DNA of 64,000 nt from contig JAAEQC010000164.1 of NCBI GenBank assembly GCA_024231905.1, positions 62,001-126,000 of the forward strand. Direction: 5' to 3'. Positions within the stretch are counted from its first letter, which is position 1. The number at the start of each line of letters is the position of its first letter. Below are positions 19,520-26,523 of the stretch, piece after piece. The notes under the pieces were generated by a model. That model ran no database searches. It saw only the letters and a list, made by a program, of their open reading frames with translations, and was not told the origin of the DNA. Origin of the DNA: a bacterium. Its GTDB lineage: Bacteria > Krumholzibacteriota > Krumholzibacteriia > LZORAL124-64-63. The translations under genes and the position numbers were made by a program.

Positions 19520-19888
19520 CTATCGCCGCCAAAGTGGTCGACCAAACCGTAGAAGACTTCCGGCAGCGATACTCAAAGCGATCCCCACCCACCAGGCCGG
19601 ATGCACCTGCGCCAGGTCCGCCGTCGTCATGCCCTCGGCCCCGAACCAGTACCCCGCCAGGAAGAGGGCCGCCCCCAGGGGCGCCAGCATTCCCAGGTGC
19701 CGCAACCGGAGCGGTGCCTCCGTCGCGTCGGCCGCCGTCGGTCGCTCGGCCCGGGGCAGGGACGCCTCCAGGTCCAGGTCGGCCAGCAGGGCGTCCTTCC
19801 AGCGCGGATCCGGATCGGCGGCGCCCTCGTCCTCGTAGGTCGAACGCAACCGGAGCAGGGAGGCGACGGTTTTCCTGTCTTCGCTCAT
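19520..19888 (-). CDS. Small two-helix membrane protein linked to ECF sigma factor (possible anti-sigma factor)
   Basis: The 122-residue protein has a charged N-terminal half (MSEDRKTVASLLRLRSTYED...) and two hydrophobic segments (MLAPLGAALFLAGYWFG and WWVGIALSIAAGSLL). Its ATG overlaps the sigma-factor stop by four bases, so it is made together with it. Position, size and a soluble N-terminus followed by membrane helices suggest an anti-sigma factor that holds the sigma at the membrane. The usual zinc-binding HxxxCxxC motif of anti-sigma factors is absent. I do not recognise a named family, so the role rests on context. Confidence 0.6.
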   Translation of the reverse strand: MSEDRKTVASLLRLRSTYEDEGAADPDPRWKDALLADLDLEASLPRAERPTAADATEAPLRLRHLGMLAPLGAALFLAGYWFGAEGMTTADLAQVHPAWWVGIALSIAAGSLLRFGRPLWRR

Positions 19889-20457
19889 GCCTCGTTCTCC
19901 TCGCCTGCGAGCACGACCCGCAGCCGGGTCAGGGCCCGGTGGCTGCGCACCTTGGCCGCCGTGAAGCTGATGTCCAACCGGTCGGCGATGACCTTGAAGG
20001 GCAGTTCCTCCAGGTAGCGCAGGGCCAGGATCTCCCGGTCCCGGGGACTCAGCCGTTCCAGGGACGCGCGCACGCCGGCGGCTGTCTCCTGGCGCTCGAG
20101 GGTGCGCAGCTGGTCCTCGGCGCCGTCGGGCCGGTCGATGGCGACCTCCAGGGGCGCCTCCCGATCGCGGCGCCTCTTCTCTTGCTGGGCCACCCGCAGC
20201 CCCTCGCGCCAAGCGATGCGGTACACCCAGGTGGAGAGCTTGCTGTCGCCCCGGAACTCGGGCAACCCTCGCAGCGCCTTGTGGAAGACCCGCGAGGCCG
20301 CGTCGCCCAGATCCTCCACCCGCAAACGTCTGAGCACACCGAGCACCAGCGGCTCCCACTCGTCCACGAAGCGGGCGGCGCTGCGGCGATCCAGGGGCAG
20401 ATAGCGTCGGGGGGACTCCCGGGGGTCCGCCGCCGCGGGGCGCGTGGACGTCTCCAT
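19885..20457 (-). CDS. ECF-type RNA polymerase sigma-70 factor
   Basis: Region 2 is visible as VFHKALRGLPEFRGDSKLST followed by WVYRIAWREGLR, and region 4 as LSPRDREILALRYLEELPFK with a helix-turn-helix ending AKVRSHRALTRLR. At 190 residues it is a standard ECF factor. The ATG at 20457 is chosen over an upstream in-frame codon. A minus-strand promoter (TGTAACC, 17 bases, GTCCAAC) predicts a transcript starting at or within a base or two of this ATG, implying leaderless translation. The same promoter elements face the neighbouring membrane-protein gene, so the factor probably controls itself and that gene. Confidence 0.9.
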   Translation of the reverse strand: METSTRPAAADPRESPRRYLPLDRRSAARFVDEWEPLVLGVLRRLRVEDLGDAASRVFHKALRGLPEFRGDSKLSTWVYRIAWREGLRVAQQEKRRRDREAPLEVAIDRPDGAEDQLRTLERQETAAGVRASLERLSPRDREILALRYLEELPFKVIADRLDISFTAAKVRSHRALTRLRVVLAGEENEA

Positions 20458-20462
20458 GTGTG

Positions 20463-20493
20463 GTTGGACCCCCGGTCGGCGGTGGTGGTTACA
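20463..20493 (-). promoter_or_regulatory. Candidate autoregulated ECF promoter (sigma-gene side)
   Basis: On the minus strand TGTAACC (20493-20487) is followed after 17 bases by GTCCAAC (20469-20463). An AAC-containing -35 and a GTC -10 are typical of ECF-dependent promoters. Predicted initiation falls at about 20457, the A of the sigma start codon. Confidence 0.7.
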
Positions 20494-20505
20494 CCCGAGA
20501 AAACG

Positions 20506-20536
20506 TGTAACCCGGCGGCGGTGGCCCCGGTCCAAC
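20506..20536 (+). promoter_or_regulatory. Candidate ECF promoter (divergent membrane-protein side)
   Basis: On the plus strand TGTAACC (20506-20512) is followed after 17 bases by GTCCAAC (20530-20536), identical in elements and spacing to the minus-strand copy. The two -35 elements are part of an inverted repeat, GGTTACAC/GTGTAACC, with a ten-base centre. Predicted start is near 20543, leaving about 40 bases of leader with a GGAGG site before the ATG at 20583. Confidence 0.7.
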
Positions 20537-20582
20537 GGGGCGAGAGAGCGGATCCAGCTTACCAGAACGCGGAGGGCCGGTA

Positions 20583-20981
20583 ATGAACCATTTCCATGCC
20601 AGCATTTGGGATAACGGCACGCTCATGCCCATCATCGTGGTCACCCTGGCCATGCTCATCCCCATCGTGGCCATCATCACCGATTACTTCCAGAAGAAGT
20701 CCAAGATGCGCCTCATGGAAAAGGCCATCGAGCACGGGGCGAACCTGGACGACTTCAAGCTCGAAGAGGCCGACGGCGAATCGCAGCGGCAGATGCCCTA
20801 CCGGGGCGGCATGGTCACCCTGGCCACGGGCGTCGGCATCCTCATCGGCGCCAAGTACATGGATATCGGCGCTGGGGAGCTCAACACGCTCATGATGGTG
20901 GGCGGCGCCATCGTCATCTGCGTGGGGATGGCGCTGCTGGCCAATGACTTCATGAACCGGGATCGTTTCCGGCAGGAGTAG
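20583..20981 (+). CDS. DUF6249-like small membrane protein, probable ECF sigma target
   Basis: A 132-residue protein with three hydrophobic segments: LMPIIVVTLAMLIPIVAIIT near the N-terminus, GGMVTLATGVGILIGAKYM, and LNTLMMVGGAIVICVGMALL. Between the first two is a cytoplasmic stretch (FQKKSKMRLMEKAIEHGANL) that resembles DUF6249-type proteins, which often sit beside ECF sigma genes. No catalytic residues are visible. The upstream region carries a copy of the promoter found in front of the sigma gene, so it is probably the main direct target of that factor. A role in envelope-stress response is inferred only from this link. Confidence 0.7.
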   Translation: MNHFHASIWDNGTLMPIIVVTLAMLIPIVAIITDYFQKKSKMRLMEKAIEHGANLDDFKLEEADGESQRQMPYRGGMVTLATGVGILIGAKYMDIGAGELNTLMMVGGAIVICVGMALLANDFMNRDRFRQE

Positions 20982-21090
20982 GGTCGCGAGTGGGTCGACG
21001 GGGCCCCCGGGGGCCTCGCCGTGCTCCCGCGGCTCCGTCGCGCCAAGAACCCGGTTGTGCCGCCGCGGGCCGCCCCTGTAGTGTCCGCCC

Positions 21091-21981
21091 ATGTCCAACC
21101 CTGCCGATGAACGCCGCGCTCTCCTGCTCGGCCTGGGCGCCGTCCTGGCCTGGTCCACGGTGGCCACCGCTTTCAAGCTCGCCCTGCGCCACGTAGACCA
21201 CGTGCAGTTGCTTTTCCTGGCCACGATCTTCTCGCTGCTGGCGCTGGGGAGCGTGCTCGTCGTCCAGGGCAAGACCGCGCACCTGCGCCGCGTGACCCGC
21301 CCCCAACTCCTGCTCACCCTGGCGCTGGGCCTGGTCAACCCCTTCATCTACTACCTGGTGCTCTTCAAGGCCTACGATCTGCTCCCGGCCCAGGTGGCCC
21401 AGCCCCTGAACTTTACCTGGGCCCTGACCCTGAGCTGGCTGTCGGTACCGTTGCTGGGGCAGAAGCTGCGCTGGCGGGACGGTCTGGCGGGTGTCGTCTG
21501 CTACTTGGGGGTGGTGGTCATCGCCACGCGGGGCGATCTGGGGGGCTTCCGGGTGGAGTCGCCCCTGGGGGTCGGTTTGGCCCTGGGCAGCACGATCCTC
21601 TGGTCCCTGTACTGGATCGGCAACCGGCGATCCACCCTGGATCCGGTGGTGGGGCTCTTCCTGGGTTTCGCCTGGGCGTTGCCCTGCGTCACCGTGGCCA
21701 CGGCCCTGCTCAGCGACTTCCGCTTCGACCTGCCCGGGGTGCTCGGGGGCCTGTACGTGGGCGCCTTCGAGATGGGATTCACCTTCGTCCTGTGGCTGTC
21801 GGCTTTGCGGCTGACCTCGTCCACGGCGCGGGTGGCCAACCTCATCTTCCTGGCACCTTTCCTGTCCCTCGTGTTCATACGTATCTTCGTGGGCGAACAC
21901 ATCGCCAAGGCGACCCTGGTCGGACTCGTCCTCATCGTGGGGGCGTTGTGGTGGCAGGGTCGGGACCGAAAGGACGCCTGA
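21091..21981 (+). CDS. EamA/DMT superfamily transporter (RhaT/YdcZ type)
   Basis: Ten predicted membrane segments in two EamA repeats over 296 residues, starting LLLGLGAVLAWSTVATAFKL and ending with a short basic tail GRDRKDA. Family members export amino acids, nucleosides or other metabolites; the substrate is not identifiable. The stop codon shares one base with the ATG of the next gene (TGATG), so it is co-translated with a secreted HAD hydrolase. A weak TTGTGC-N18-TAGTGT promoter lies just upstream. Confidence 0.85.
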   Translation: MSNPADERRALLLGLGAVLAWSTVATAFKLALRHVDHVQLLFLATIFSLLALGSVLVVQGKTAHLRRVTRPQLLLTLALGLVNPFIYYLVLFKAYDLLPAQVAQPLNFTWALTLSWLSVPLLGQKLRWRDGLAGVVCYLGVVVIATRGDLGGFRVESPLGVGLALGSTILWSLYWIGNRRSTLDPVVGLFLGFAWALPCVTVATALLSDFRFDLPGVLGGLYVGAFEMGFTFVLWLSALRLTSSTARVANLIFLAPFLSLVFIRIFVGEHIAKATLVGLVLIVGALWWQGRDRKDA

Positions 21982-22940
21982 TGCGCCTCGTGACCGTGAT
22001 CCTCGTCCTGCTGGTGGCCTGCACGGCCCAAGCGGATCCCCTTTCCGCCTGGAACGACAGCCAGGTGAAGACCGCCATCACCGACTGGCTCGCCGCGGTC
22101 ACCGACGAGTCGGGACCCGACTTCGTGCCCGTCCCCGAGCGCATCGCCGTCTTCGACAACGACGGCACCTGCTGGAACGAGCGGCCGAGATACGCGTCCA
22201 CCATGTTCCAGGTGAACCTGGCCCGCAGCATGGTCGCCGTCGGCAAGGCCGATCCCGAGGCCATGCCCTTCAAGGCCTGGTTCGCCGGCGACCGGGCCGC
22301 GCTCAAGGATTACGGCTGGACCAAGGCCTACGAGGACATGAACGCCTCCTTCGCGGGCATGCCCGTCACCGCCTACCGGGATTCGGCCCGGGCCTGGATG
22401 GCCCGCACTCGGCACGAGCGCTACGGCGTGACCCACGACCAGCTCTACTACGTGCCCATGCTCCAACTCGTGCGGCTGCTCGAGGCGCACGACTTCCAGG
22501 TGTGGATCGTCACCGGTGCGGCCCAGGATTTCGTGCGGGCCTGGAGCGAACCGGTGGTGGGTGTTCCCCCCGAGCGGGTCATCGGCAGTTACACGACGCC
22601 TGTGTACGAGGAGGCCGAGGACGGCACCGTCACCATGGTCCGCGGCGCGGCGCAGTTCGACAACGGGCACGAGAACAAGCCGCCCCACATCGAGCAGCGC
22701 ATCGGCCGCCGTCCGGTCTTCGCCGCGGGCAACAGCAACAACGACTACTACATGATGAACTACGCGGTCACTGGCGATCACCGGGGTCTGGCCATCTGGA
22801 TCCACCACGACGACGGCAAACGCGAGTACGACTACGGGCGCCCCGGGAAGATCGGCGGGCTGTGCCATGAGAACCCGCGGGCGTACGAGGTGAGCATGAA
22901 GCGGGATTGGCAGGAACTGTATGCCGACGAATTCGAGTAG
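21981..22940 (+). CDS. Secreted HAD-superfamily hydrolase (acid phosphatase-like)
   Basis: A signal peptide (about residues 1-19, ending AQA) precedes a haloacid-dehalogenase fold. Motif I is [11 protein letters not shown], with the nucleophile and general-acid Asp residues; motif II is [11 protein letters not shown] and motif [12 protein letters not shown]. At 319 residues with a helical cap it resembles periplasmic phosphoserine-phosphatase-like proteins. It should remove phosphate from a small metabolite in the periplasm. The start codon overlaps the preceding exporter stop by one base, and its end overlaps the next gene by 20 bases. Confidence 0.85.
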   Translation: MRLVTVILVLLVACTAQADPLSAWNDSQVKTAITDWLAAVTDESGPDFVPVPERIAVFDNDGTCWNERPRYASTMFQVNLARSMVAVGKADPEAMPFKAWFAGDRAALKDYGWTKAYEDMNASFAGMPVTAYRDSARAWMARTRHERYGVTHDQLYYVPMLQLVRLLEAHDFQVWIVTGAAQDFVRAWSEPVVGVPPERVIGSYTTPVYEEAEDGTVTMVRGAAQFDNGHENKPPHIEQRIGRRPVFAAGNSNNDYYMMNYAVTGDHRGLAIWIHHDDGKREYDYGRPGKIGGLCHENPRAYEVSMKRDWQELYADEFE

Positions 22941-23976
22941 CGCGACGGGAGAGACGCCGCAGCCGGGAACCCTCGGCACCGCCTGGGAGCGCCGCACCGT
23001 CCGGACGGCGGTGTTCTTCGCTATCAGTGCCGGCCTGGCCGCCGGCGCCCTGGCCTGGCTGCTGCAGGGCTCCGGTCTGCCCCTCTGGATGGGCCTCGTT
23101 GGCGCGGCGGTGGTGGGCTGGGCGATCTACGCGGGCATGACCCGCAAGATCCGCCGTCGCCGCCGCATCCTCGCTCAGCCATTCCCCGCCGAGTGGGAGG
23201 CTGCCCTCCAGGGCGACGTGGTCTTCTTCCGGGCCCTGGCGCCCGAGGAGCAGGTGCGCTTCCGGCGCGAAGTGCAGATCTTCATCGGTGAGAAGCACAT
23301 CACCGGCATCAAGACCGAGGTGGACACCCGCACCCTGGTCCTGGCCGCGGCCAGCGCCGTCATCCCCATCTTCGGCTTCCCCGATTGGGAGTGGGACCAG
23401 ATCTCCGAGGTCCTGATCTACCCGGGCCGTTTCGACCAGAACTTCGACGTCGAGGGCGGACAGAGCACCCTCGGCATGGTCGGCACCGGTTTCATGAACC
23501 GCATGATGGTCCTCTCCAAGCCGGATCTGCTCCAGGGCTTCCGCAACGCCGAGGACAAGCGCAATGTGGGCCTCCACGAGTTCGCCCACCTGGTGGACAA
23601 GGCCGACGGGTCCGTGGACGGCGTGCCCGCCGTGGGGCTCGACCGCCAGGCCATCGGACCCTGGGTCGAGCTGGTCCGCCGCAAGATGCAGGAGATCGAG
23701 GACGGCGACTCGGACCTCAATCGCTACGCCCTGACCAACGAAGCCGAGTTCTTCGCCGTGGCCACCGAGTACCTCTTCGAGCGACCGGGCCTCATGCGCC
23801 GCAAGCACCCGGAGCTCTTCGCTATGATGCAGAAGATCTTCGCCCAGGACCTGGGCGGTCGCGTGGCGGCCCTGCGGCAGGAGTTCAAGCGGGGACCGGT
23901 GAGCTTCGGGCGCAACTCGCCCTGCCCGTGTGGAAGCGGGCTCAAGTACAAGAAGTGCTGTCTGCGGAAGATGTAG
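22921..23976 (+). CDS. Membrane-anchored MtfA-like zinc peptidase (M90) with SEC-C motif
   Basis: Two membrane segments (about residues 28-48 and 53-71) precede an MtfA-type domain with the zinc motif HEFAH (219-223) and a downstream glutamate in [15 protein letters not shown]. The protein ends in a SEC-C zinc motif with paired cysteines ([13 protein letters not shown], 335-347). Escherichia coli MtfA inactivates the repressor Mlc and is a weak aminopeptidase; it has neither the membrane helices nor SEC-C. The extra parts suggest membrane location and a protein- or nucleic-acid-binding role. The start overlaps the HAD gene by 20 bases; the next good ATG would remove the first membrane segment. 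Confidence 0.88.
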   Translation: MPTNSSSATGETPQPGTLGTAWERRTVRTAVFFAISAGLAAGALAWLLQGSGLPLWMGLVGAAVVGWAIYAGMTRKIRRRRRILAQPFPAEWEAALQGDVVFFRALAPEEQVRFRREVQIFIGEKHITGIKTEVDTRTLVLAAASAVIPIFGFPDWEWDQISEVLIYPGRFDQNFDVEGGQSTLGMVGTGFMNRMMVLSKPDLLQGFRNAEDKRNVGLHEFAHLVDKADGSVDGVPAVGLDRQAIGPWVELVRRKMQEIEDGDSDLNRYALTNEAEFFAVATEYLFERPGLMRRKHPELFAMMQKIFAQDLGGRVAALRQEFKRGPVSFGRNSPCPCGSGLKYKKCCLRKM

Positions 23977-24029
23977 TTTCGTCGCGGCCCAGGTGATCAA
24001 CCATTTCAAGCGGAAGAAGAAAACCTGAC

Positions 24030-25220
24030 ATGAGAAGCCTGATCACGATCGGCTGTCTGCTGGTCGCGGCCGCCGCCGTTGCCGCCCCGGTCATCGAGAA
24101 CGGAGACGAACCGGCCCACGGGCGCCGCGTCCTGCAACCGCAGGAGCTGTGGCGCATCGGCGGCCTCGAGGACGAAGAGAATCTGCTGGGCCTGGTCCGT
24201 CGGGCGGTGGCCGACCGGGAGGGGAACCTCTACCTGCTGGACACCCAGCTGGTGCAGGTGCTCGTCTACGGGCCCGACGGGGAGCTTCTGGGCACCCTGG
24301 GCCAGGAGGGCGACGGCCCCGGCGAGATCCGCCGCCCCTCGGACGTGGTCCTGCTGCCGGACGGCACCGTGGGCCTGGTGCAGGGCTTCCCCGGCCGCAT
24401 CGTCAAGGTGGAGAAGGACGGCACGCCCGCCGGTGAGCTCCATCCGGGGGGCGACCCCACCGACGGGACCATGTTCTCCCTCATGAAGATCCGGGCTTCG
24501 GGGCCGCACCTGGTCATGACGGGCGCCCACATCAGACGCACCGAAACCCACCGCACGGTGGAGCGGATCGTCGCGGCGCACGACGGGGACGGCCGCCGCG
24601 GGGTGGTCTACCACACGAGCGAAGATGTCCGCGAGCTGGGATCCTTCCGCCGTGACGAAGCGGGCCGCTTCATGCCCGATTCCTGGGTCCTGGGCGCCGA
24701 CGGCCGGGTGTGGTTCGCCCCCGAGCGCAACGCTTACCGCATCGACGTCCTAGCGCCCGACGGCACGGTCCAGCGCACGATCACGCGGGACTACGAATCC
24801 TATCGGCGCACGGAGGAAGAGATCGAGCTGGTCCGGTTCTGGATGACTCCCTGGCGGGGTCGCAACCGCAACCGCATCGTCGTGGACGTGGCTCCCACCC
24901 AGCAGGACATCCTGCAGATGCACGCGGCGGACGATGGGCGGTTGTGGGTCCTCAGCAGTCACGGCGCCCATCCCGACGAGGAGGGCATTCATTCGGTGTG
25001 GGACGTCTTCGACGCCGACGGGCGATTCCACGAGCAGGTGGCCCTGGCCTGTGAGGGGACGGTCCTGGAAGACGCCATCGTTTTTCCGGGACAAGGCCTG
25101 GTGGTGGTCATCAAGGGATCCGTGAGCGCGCGGATGGCCAGTCGCGGCCAGGATACTGGCGACGGGGATGACGACGAGGCGGTGCCGCTGGAAGTCATCT
25201 GCTATCGGCTGGCGGAGTGA
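24030..25220 (+). CDS. Secreted NHL/6-bladed beta-propeller-type protein
   Basis: A signal peptide (about residues 1-18) is followed by propeller-like repeats such as VADREGNLYLLDTQLVQVLV and VYGPDGELLGTLGQEGDGPG. These are typical of 6-bladed NHL-type proteins common in Bacteroidota and relatives. The 396-residue protein has no FlgD tail or other sorting signal. No enzymatic residues were recognised, so ligand or protein binding in the periplasm is the best guess. It is the last plus-strand gene before a strong hairpin terminator. Confidence 0.75.
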   Translation: MRSLITIGCLLVAAAAVAAPVIENGDEPAHGRRVLQPQELWRIGGLEDEENLLGLVRRAVADREGNLYLLDTQLVQVLVYGPDGELLGTLGQEGDGPGEIRRPSDVVLLPDGTVGLVQGFPGRIVKVEKDGTPAGELHPGGDPTDGTMFSLMKIRASGPHLVMTGAHIRRTETHRTVERIVAAHDGDGRRGVVYHTSEDVRELGSFRRDEAGRFMPDSWVLGADGRVWFAPERNAYRIDVLAPDGTVQRTITRDYESYRRTEEEIELVRFWMTPWRGRNRNRIVVDVAPTQQDILQMHAADDGRLWVLSSHGAHPDEEGIHSVWDVFDADGRFHEQVALACEGTVLEDAIVFPGQGLVVVIKGSVSARMASRGQDTGDGDDDEAVPLEVICYRLAE

Positions 25221-25254
25221 TGCAGGTCGACTGACGGTCGACCCGGCACGGGAA

Positions 25255-25291
25255 AGGCCCGGCCCGCCAATCGGCGGACCGGGCCTCTTTT
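25255..25291. terminator. Rho-independent terminator between convergent genes
   Basis: A stem of AGGCCCGGCCCGCC (25255-25268) pairs with GGCGGACCGGGCCT (25273-25286), with one mismatch, and is followed by CTTTT on the plus strand. A short T run is also present on the minus side, so it may serve both converging operons. Confidence 0.8.
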
Positions 25292-25322
25292 CGTCGCCGC
25301 AGCCGCAGCCGCCGCGTTCGAT

Positions 25323-26468
25323 CTACCGGTACATGCCCTTGACCGAGCCCCAACTGTGGGTCTCGGACGGCACCGGCACGCAGGCGCCTGGGCCGTCTTC
25401 CCAGGCGCTGGTCAGGGTCTGCTCCACGACGGACGTCTCCTCCACGGTGAAGGCCCGGTTGGCGGTGCCTTCCCAGGTGTCGCAGCCGTCCTTGCGGAAC
25501 TTGTACTCGGCGGTGATGGGATACGCCGAGCCGGCGGGGAAGATCAGGCAGGCCTGGTACAGTCCGCCGCCTATAGGTGCCATCTGGACGCCCGTGCCCC
25601 AGTTGGTCAGCAGGTCGTGGCCGCCGGTGACGCAGATGGAGCCATTGGAATCCACACCCGTCATGCAGACCTGGATGCAGACGACCTTGTCCTCGGTCAG
25701 GACGTTGCCGAAGCCGCAGCCCAGGGGCGCGAACTCCCAGGTATCCGGCAGCAGGTCCATCTCGGTGGTCCCGTCGGTAGGCAGCAGCAGCGCGCGGTTG
25801 GCGGTGCCTTCCCAGGTGGTGCACACGTCCTTGCGGAACTTGTACTCGATGGCCGGATTGGTGCCGGCAGGGAAGGTCACGGTGGCTTCCCAGACGTCGC
25901 CGTAGGTGTTGGTCATCATGGCGCCCGCGCTCCAGTTGCCGATGGCGGCGTGGTTGCCGACGACACAGACCGGACCGGCGGTGGCGACACCTTCCATGCA
26001 GATGGTGAAGGTCACGTCGATGTCGTTGGGGGTCACGTCGACGATGTTGTAGGTCAGGGGCGGCGGGTTGCTCATCTGGTCGCCGGCGATCTCGTAGGTC
26101 GAGCTGTCGGTGAGGTCCTCGAAGACCACCGTCACGGCTACCGTGGTGGCGCCCACCAGGGCGGTCTGGGGGATGAAGCCGATGTACTCGTCGTTGCTGG
26201 CGCCGGCGTCCACGTTGTAGGTCATGGCCACCGAGGCCTCGGCCGCGATGTCCGTGGTGTAGAACAGGGTCGCGGTGATGTCGGCGCCCTGGCCGGCTGC
26301 GTCGGTGACGCCGCCCTTGAAGACCTGGGCCACGACGAACTGGTCGCCGGTGGGTACGACGGCGGCGCCGTCGTTGGGATAGGCCTGGCCCGCCCAGTCG
26401 ATGACGGCCAGGGCGTTGCCCGCAGCCAGCATCAGGGCGATGAAGGTGAGCGTTAGCAGTTTACGCAT
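25323..26468 (-). CDS. Secreted protein with two CBM20-like starch-binding domains and SWG C-terminal tail
   Basis: After a signal peptide (residues 1-21) and an unassigned domain (22-145), two CBM20-like domains follow at about 150-245 and 262-355. Each has the VVGNHAAIGNWS-type start and the sugar-contact block EYKFRKDxCxTWEGTANR. CBM20 binds starch granules or alpha-glucans. The last residues, SWGSVKGMYR, match the C-terminal ends of two other secreted proteins in this window. It is the third gene of an operon with a GH57-like enzyme and a large glucan-binding-like protein. GGGAGG precedes the ATG. It probably concentrates starch at the cell surface. Confidence 0.85.
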   Translation of the reverse strand: MRKLLTLTFIALMLAAGNALAVIDWAGQAYPNDGAAVVPTGDQFVVAQVFKGGVTDAAGQGADITATLFYTTDIAAEASVAMTYNVDAGASNDEYIGFIPQTALVGATTVAVTVVFEDLTDSSTYEIAGDQMSNPPPLTYNIVDVTPNDIDVTFTICMEGVATAGPVCVVGNHAAIGNWSAGAMMTNTYGDVWEATVTFPAGTNPAIEYKFRKDVCTTWEGTANRALLLPTDGTTEMDLLPDTWEFAPLGCGFGNVLTEDKVVCIQVCMTGVDSNGSICVTGGHDLLTNWGTGVQMAPIGGGLYQACLIFPAGSAYPITAEYKFRKDGCDTWEGTANRAFTVEETSVVEQTLTSAWEDGPGACVPVPSETHSWGSVKGMYR

Positions 26469-26523
26469 GATGTTCCTCCCATGCTGATTGTGGGGCACCG
26501 CCGCAGCGGGGCCCCGTCGGCCA

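Noticed and set aside
21002..21015. Palindrome GGCCCCCGGGGGCC between DUF6249 and EamA genes
   Set aside because: It has no loop and no T run, and GC-rich palindromes of this size are expected in this genome, so a terminator is not supported.
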